From: an uncultured Clostridia bacterium
GTDB taxonomy: Bacteria; Bacillota; Clostridia; Christensenellales; Aristaeellaceae
Direction of reading: 5' to 3'
NCBI GenBank assembly: GCA_946410395.1
Contig: CAMKAE010000008.1
Span: 1 to 24,225 of the forward strand
Length of the DNA stretch: 24,225 nucleotides
In this document: piece after piece, positions 21,131 to 24,225 of the stretch
Numbering within the stretch: the stretch's first letter is position 1
How the letters are laid out: each line of letters begins with the position of its first letter
Notes under the pieces: generated by a model
Told to the model about the DNA's origin: nothing
Seen by the model: the letters and a program-made list of their open reading frames with translations, nothing else
The model's database searches: none
Translations under genes and position numbers: made by a program

Positions 21131-22042
21131 ATGACCCGGAAACTGTTTTTGCTTTTCATCGCCCTGTGCGCGGTGTGCTGCGTTGCCCTGGCTCAGGCTG
21201 AGGGCGTGACCGTCACCGACATGATGGGCCGTGAAATCACCCTGGCCGAACCCGCCACCCGCGTGGTGGCCCTCACGGCCTCGGACTGCGAGATCCTGTG
21301 CGCGCTGGGCGGCCAGGACCTGCTGGTGGGCCGCGGCGAATACTGCGACTATCCGCCGGAGATCCTCGACGTGCCTGCCGTGCAGTCCGGCTACGAGACC
21401 AACATCGAGCAGATCATCGCCCTGGAGCCCCAGGTGGTGCTGATGGCCACCATGGCCCAGACCGAGGAGCAGGTGCAGCAGCTGACCAACGCGGGCATCG
21501 CCGTGGTGGTCAGCGACGCCCAGGACATTGAGGGCGTCTACACCGCCATCCGGCTCATCGGCGCCCTGACGGGCAGAGACGCGCAGGCCGAGGCGCTGGT
21601 GGCCGACATGGCGGACACCTTTGCCGAGGTGGCGGCGCAGAGCGAGCCCACCGGCAGGACCGTGTACTTCGAGGTCTCCCCGCTGCAGTGGGGCCTGTGG
21701 ACCGCCGGGAAGGGCACCTTCATGGACGAGCTGGCAACCATGTGCGGCCTGGAGAACGCCTTTTCCGACGTGACGGGCTGGGCGGCCATCTCCGAGGAGC
21801 AGGTGCTCGACCGGGATCCGGACTTCATCGTCACCATCACCATGTACTACGGCGAAGGCCCCACCCCGGTGGAGGAGATCATGAGCCGTCCCGGCTGGGA
21901 CAGCCTGAAGGCCGTGCAGAGCGGTCAGGTCCTGAACGTGGACAGCAACGAGGTCTCCCGGCCGGGCCCCCGCCTGAAGGACGCCGCCCTGACCCTCTAC
22001 ACCCTGTTCAACCAGGAGACGGCCGTGGAGGCCGCTCCGTAA
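21131..22042 (+). CDS. btuF: BtuF-like cobalamin-binding protein of an ABC importer
   Basis: This is the extracytoplasmic substrate-binding protein of a class II (BtuCD-type) importer, 303 residues. The N-terminal 23 residues form a hydrophobic signal peptide ending ALAQA. Residues about 24-292 are a typical periplasmic-binding fold: VTDMMGREITL, then RVVALTASDCEILCALG, EQIIALEPQVVLMA, and RPGWDSLKAVQSGQV near the end. No clear lipobox is visible, which is unusual for a Gram-positive binding protein. GGGAGG (21117-21122) supports the ATG. The cobalamin riboswitch is the basis for choosing B12 over iron-siderophore or haem. Confidence 0.87.
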   Translation: MTRKLFLLFIALCAVCCVALAQAEGVTVTDMMGREITLAEPATRVVALTASDCEILCALGGQDLLVGRGEYCDYPPEILDVPAVQSGYETNIEQIIALEPQVVLMATMAQTEEQVQQLTNAGIAVVVSDAQDIEGVYTAIRLIGALTGRDAQAEALVADMADTFAEVAAQSEPTGRTVYFEVSPLQWGLWTAGKGTFMDELATMCGLENAFSDVTGWAAISEEQVLDRDPDFIVTITMYYGEGPTPVEEIMSRPGWDSLKAVQSGQVLNVDSNEVSRPGPRLKDAALTLYTLFNQETAVEAAP

Positions 22043-22052
22043 ACCTCATCGT

Positions 22053-22082
22053 GCGGGACGGGCTGGCAGCGGCCTGTCCCGC
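22053..22082 (+). repeat. Intercistronic hairpin between btuF and btuC
   Basis: GCGGGACGGGC (22053-22063) and GGCCTGTCCCGC (its last 11 bases, 22072-22082) pair over 11 bp with one G-T wobble around an 8-nt loop. No T-run follows. Such structures often stabilise the upstream part of a message or give partial termination, which would yield more binding protein than permease. Confidence 0.65.
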
Positions 22083-22099
22083 GCCGGATCGGAGACGGT

Positions 22100-23140
22100 A
22101 TGAAATTCCGTGATTCATCGCGCTTCCCGCTCGTGTTCTATCCGGCCGCAACCGGGGTGCTGCTGGCTGTGATGGTGCTGTGCGTGTGCGTGGGCAGCGT
22201 GGCAGTGGACCCGGGGACCACCTTCCGGGTGATCGGCCGGGCCATCGCCGGCAGAGAGCAGCTCGCGGGCACTCACGCGTCCATCATCCTTAACGCGCGC
22301 CTGCCGCGGGTGCTGTGCGTGGCCCTGACGGGGGCGTCCCTGGCCCTGTGCGGCGCGGCCATGCAGGGGCTTCTGCGCAACCCGCTGGCCGACGGCTCCA
22401 CCCTGGGCGTGTCCTCCGGGGCCTCCCTGGGGGCCGTGACGGCCCTGGCCCTGGGCATCACCCTGCCCGGCATCCCCTACGCCGGCACCATGATCATGGC
22501 CATGGCCTTTGCCTTCGGCTCGCTGCTGCTGATCCTGGGCATGGCCTACGCCCTGGACCGCTCGCTGTCCACCCACTCCATCATCCTGATCGGCGTGATT
22601 TTTTCCATGTTCGTCTCCAGCCTGATGAACCTGATCATCTCCTTCTCCGGGGACCGGATCCGCTCCATCACCTTCTGGACGCTGGGCTCGCTGCAGTGGA
22701 GCGCCTCTTACCTCAACGCGCTGATCCTGGCGGTCGCGCTGGCGGTCTGCGGCGGGGTGATCCTCTCCCTGGCCACGGAGCTCAACGCCTTTGCGGTGGG
22801 GGAGGAGAACGCCCGGCATGTGGGCGTGCCGGTGCGACGGGTGAAGCTGACGGTGCTGATCGCCGTGTCGGTGCTCATCGGCGTGTGCGTGTCCATCGGC
22901 GGCAGCATTGCCTTCGTGGGTCTGGTGACCCCGCACATGGTGCGGATGATTGCCGGGCCCAACCACCGGCGCCTGCTGCCGGCCTCGATCTTCGGCGGAG
23001 CGGTCTTCCTGCTGCTGACGGACCTGATCGCCCGCACGATTCTCAACCCCATCGAGCTTTCCCTGGGGGTGGTGACCTCCCTGGTAGGGGCGGTGGTGTT
23101 CGTGGTGATCTTCTATCGCTCCGGCCGGAAAAAACCATAA
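22100..23140 (+). CDS. btuC: BtuC-like permease of the B12 ABC importer
   Basis: The 346-residue membrane protein belongs to the FecCD family, two copies of which form the channel with two BtuD ATPases. Roughly ten hydrophobic helices are visible. The family signatures are LPRVLCVALTGASLALCGAA (68-87), NPLADGSTLGVSSGASLGA (94-112) and, near the C-terminus, GSIAFVGLVTPHMVRMIAGP (268-287), which includes the ATPase-contacting coupling region. GGAGA at 22091-22095 is a fairly weak ribosome binding site 4 nt before the ATG. It lies 57 nt after btuF. Confidence 0.92.
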   Translation: MKFRDSSRFPLVFYPAATGVLLAVMVLCVCVGSVAVDPGTTFRVIGRAIAGREQLAGTHASIILNARLPRVLCVALTGASLALCGAAMQGLLRNPLADGSTLGVSSGASLGAVTALALGITLPGIPYAGTMIMAMAFAFGSLLLILGMAYALDRSLSTHSIILIGVIFSMFVSSLMNLIISFSGDRIRSITFWTLGSLQWSASYLNALILAVALAVCGGVILSLATELNAFAVGEENARHVGVPVRRVKLTVLIAVSVLIGVCVSIGGSIAFVGLVTPHMVRMIAGPNHRRLLPASIFGGAVFLLLTDLIARTILNPIELSLGVVTSLVGAVVFVVIFYRSGRKKP

Positions 23141-23183
23141 ATGAAAATGCTTCGTATTTTCGTAACTGTTCAGTCCTGTCAGG

Positions 23184-23294
23184 AAACCTCTCCACCGCAA
23201 GCGGTCCCCCTCCCCTTTCAGGGGAGACTTTGAGTAACTTTAAACCCTTATCTCCCCTGAAAGGGGAGATGTCGCCGCAGCGACAGAGGGGTTT
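23184..23294 (+). repeat. Palindromic interspersed repeat, copy 2
   Basis: This 111-bp unit has near-complementary ends AAACCTCTC (23184-23192) and GAGGGGTTT (23286-23294). Inside are small perfect stems: ACCGC/GCGGT (23194-23198, 23201-23205), CTCCCCT/AGGGGAG (23210-23216, 23220-23226), ATCTCCCCT/AGGGGAGAT (23250-23258, 23262-23270) and GTCGC/GCGAC (23271-23275, 23280-23284). Its first 40-odd bases match the minus strand of copy 1. It lies between btuC and btuD. A weak A/T hairpin (GAAAATG/TATTTTC, 23143-23161) precedes it. Confidence 0.82.
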
Positions 23295-23360
23295 CAGGCA
23301 AAGCGAATCGTACGACTGAATAGATACGTGTTTTCAAAAAATGGAAGGGGGGCATGAACA

Positions 23361-24122
23361 GTGCTGCGGGGAGAGCATGTCAGCGTGTCCTACGGGCGCA
23401 GGGCAGCCCTGAGCGATGTGTCCTTTCACCTGGAGGAGGGCATGTGGCTGATGCTGGTGGGGCCCAACGGCGCGGGGAAGACCACGTTGCTGCGGGCCAT
23501 CGCCGGCAGCGTCCGCAGCGAGGGCGGCCTGTTCCTGAAGGGCCGGGACATGCGGCGCATGCCGGCGGCGGAGCGGGCCAGGAGTGTGGGCTTCCTGGCC
23601 CAGCACAACGCGCCGCAGTACGCCTACACCGTCGAGGAGATCGTGGGCCTCGGGCGCTACGCCCACCGCCGGAGCTTCATGGGCGGCGATCCGGACGGCC
23701 CGGACGCGGTGGCGCGGGCCCTGGATGAGACCGGCATGACGGCCCTGCGGCACGAGAGCGTGCTGAACCTGTCCGGCGGCGAGCTGCAGCGGACGTTCCT
23801 GGCCCAGGTCTTTGCTCAGGAGCCGGAGATCCTGGTGCTCGACGAGCCGGTCAATCACCTGGACCTCAAGTACCAGCGGCAGGTCTTCGACCTGGTGACC
23901 GGCTGGCTGCAGCAGCCGGGGCGGGCGGTGCTCTGCGTGGTGCACGACCTGAGCCTGGCCCTGCGCTACGGCACGCATGCCCTGCTGCTGGACGCGGGGC
24001 GGAAGGCGGGGGAGGGCCCCGTCGGCCAGGCGCTGGCGGACGAGACCCTGCGCGCCGTGTACGGCATGGACGTGCGCGCGTGGATGCGGGAGCTGGCCAA
24101 GCCGTGGCAGGAGCCGCGGTGA
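23361..24122 (+). CDS. btuD: BtuD-like ATPase of the B12 ABC importer, GTG start
   Basis: The 253-residue cytoplasmic ATPase powers the BtuC channel. Walker A is GPNGAGKTT (34-42), Q-loop Q81, signature LSGGE (137-141), Walker B ILVLDEP (157-163) and H195 in VVHDLS, all intact. It starts at GTG 23361 with a GGGGGG (23347-23352) ribosome binding site 8 nt upstream; the nearby ATG at 23354 is out of frame. It lies 220 nt after btuC, with a palindromic repeat between. It completes the importer with btuF and btuC; no promoter is visible in the gap. Confidence 0.9.
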   Translation: MLRGEHVSVSYGRRAALSDVSFHLEEGMWLMLVGPNGAGKTTLLRAIAGSVRSEGGLFLKGRDMRRMPAAERARSVGFLAQHNAPQYAYTVEEIVGLGRYAHRRSFMGGDPDGPDAVARALDETGMTALRHESVLNLSGGELQRTFLAQVFAQEPEILVLDEPVNHLDLKYQRQVFDLVTGWLQQPGRAVLCVVHDLSLALRYGTHALLLDAGRKAGEGPVGQALADETLRAVYGMDVRAWMRELAKPWQEPR

Positions 24123-24176
24123 ACGCGGAAACAAGCATGCATGAAAATACGCCGTGCTTTCACAGAAAACAAAAAG

Positions 24177-24204
24177 AACCCCGGGCCGTGAAGCCCGGGG
24201 TTTT
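24177..24204 (+). terminator. Rho-independent terminator after btuD
   Basis: AACCCCGGGC (24177-24186) and GCCCGGGGTT (24193-24202) form a perfect 10-bp stem with a 6-nt loop, followed by T residues (24201-24204). It ends the B12 uptake operon, 54 nt after the btuD stop. The remaining 21 bases of the window hold nothing recognisable. Confidence 0.9.
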
Positions 24205-24225
24205 CAGGTAAATCAGCGGGTTACT

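Noticed and set aside
21131..24122. Naming the importer as an iron-siderophore or haem system
   Set aside because: The protein families alone would allow it, but the cobalamin riboswitch directly upstream favours B12.

Overview
The window is GC-rich bacterial DNA, most likely from a Clostridia-type Firmicute (Bacillota). The main reasons are the zinc-type S14 and zinc-type L36, the small KOW-domain gene between map and infA, strong Shine-Dalgarno sequences before almost every gene, a lipoprotein S41 protease, and a BmrCD-like heterodimeric ABC exporter. Placement below class level would be a guess.

Bases 1-13171 are a long ribosomal-protein transcription unit. After about 300 bases with no recognisable gene there is a consensus promoter (319-346) and a structured leader of about 155 nt. 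Then come the S10 block (rpsJ, rplC, rplD, rplW, rplB, rpsS, rplV, rpsC, rplP, rpmC, rpsQ), the spc block (rplN, rplX, rplE, rpsZ, rpsH, rplF, rplR, rpsE, rpmD, rplO, secY) and adk, map, a KOW-domain gene, infA and rpmJ. All are on the + strand and closely spaced or overlapping. A Rho-independent terminator follows rpmJ directly, so the usual continuation (rpsM, rpsK, rpsD, rpoA, rplQ) is absent from this locus.

Bases 13172-16590 hold a convergent RmlD-like dTDP-4-dehydrorhamnose reductase gene on the minus strand, whose 3' end runs into a short tandem repeat. A divergent two-gene unit follows: a PucR/CdaR-type regulator and a secreted S41 (CtpA-like) lipoprotein protease, ending at a very strong bidirectional terminator.

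Bases 16600-20760 carry, on the minus strand, two half-transporters that form a heterodimeric ABC exporter with one canonical and one degenerate ATP site. Upstream there is a consensus promoter, a 25-codon leader peptide with its own ribosome binding site, and a Rho-independent terminator ahead of the first exporter gene. This is the layout of a ribosome-mediated, probably antibiotic-responsive, attenuator and is the most interesting non-routine element in the window.

Bases 20700-24225, divergent from the exporter, hold a promoter, a cobalamin riboswitch with a terminator platform, and a BtuF-BtuC-BtuD vitamin B12 uptake system. A copy of a palindromic repeat lies between btuC and btuD. A second, inverted copy lies downstream of the exporter, between it and the S41 gene. 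A strong terminator closes the window.
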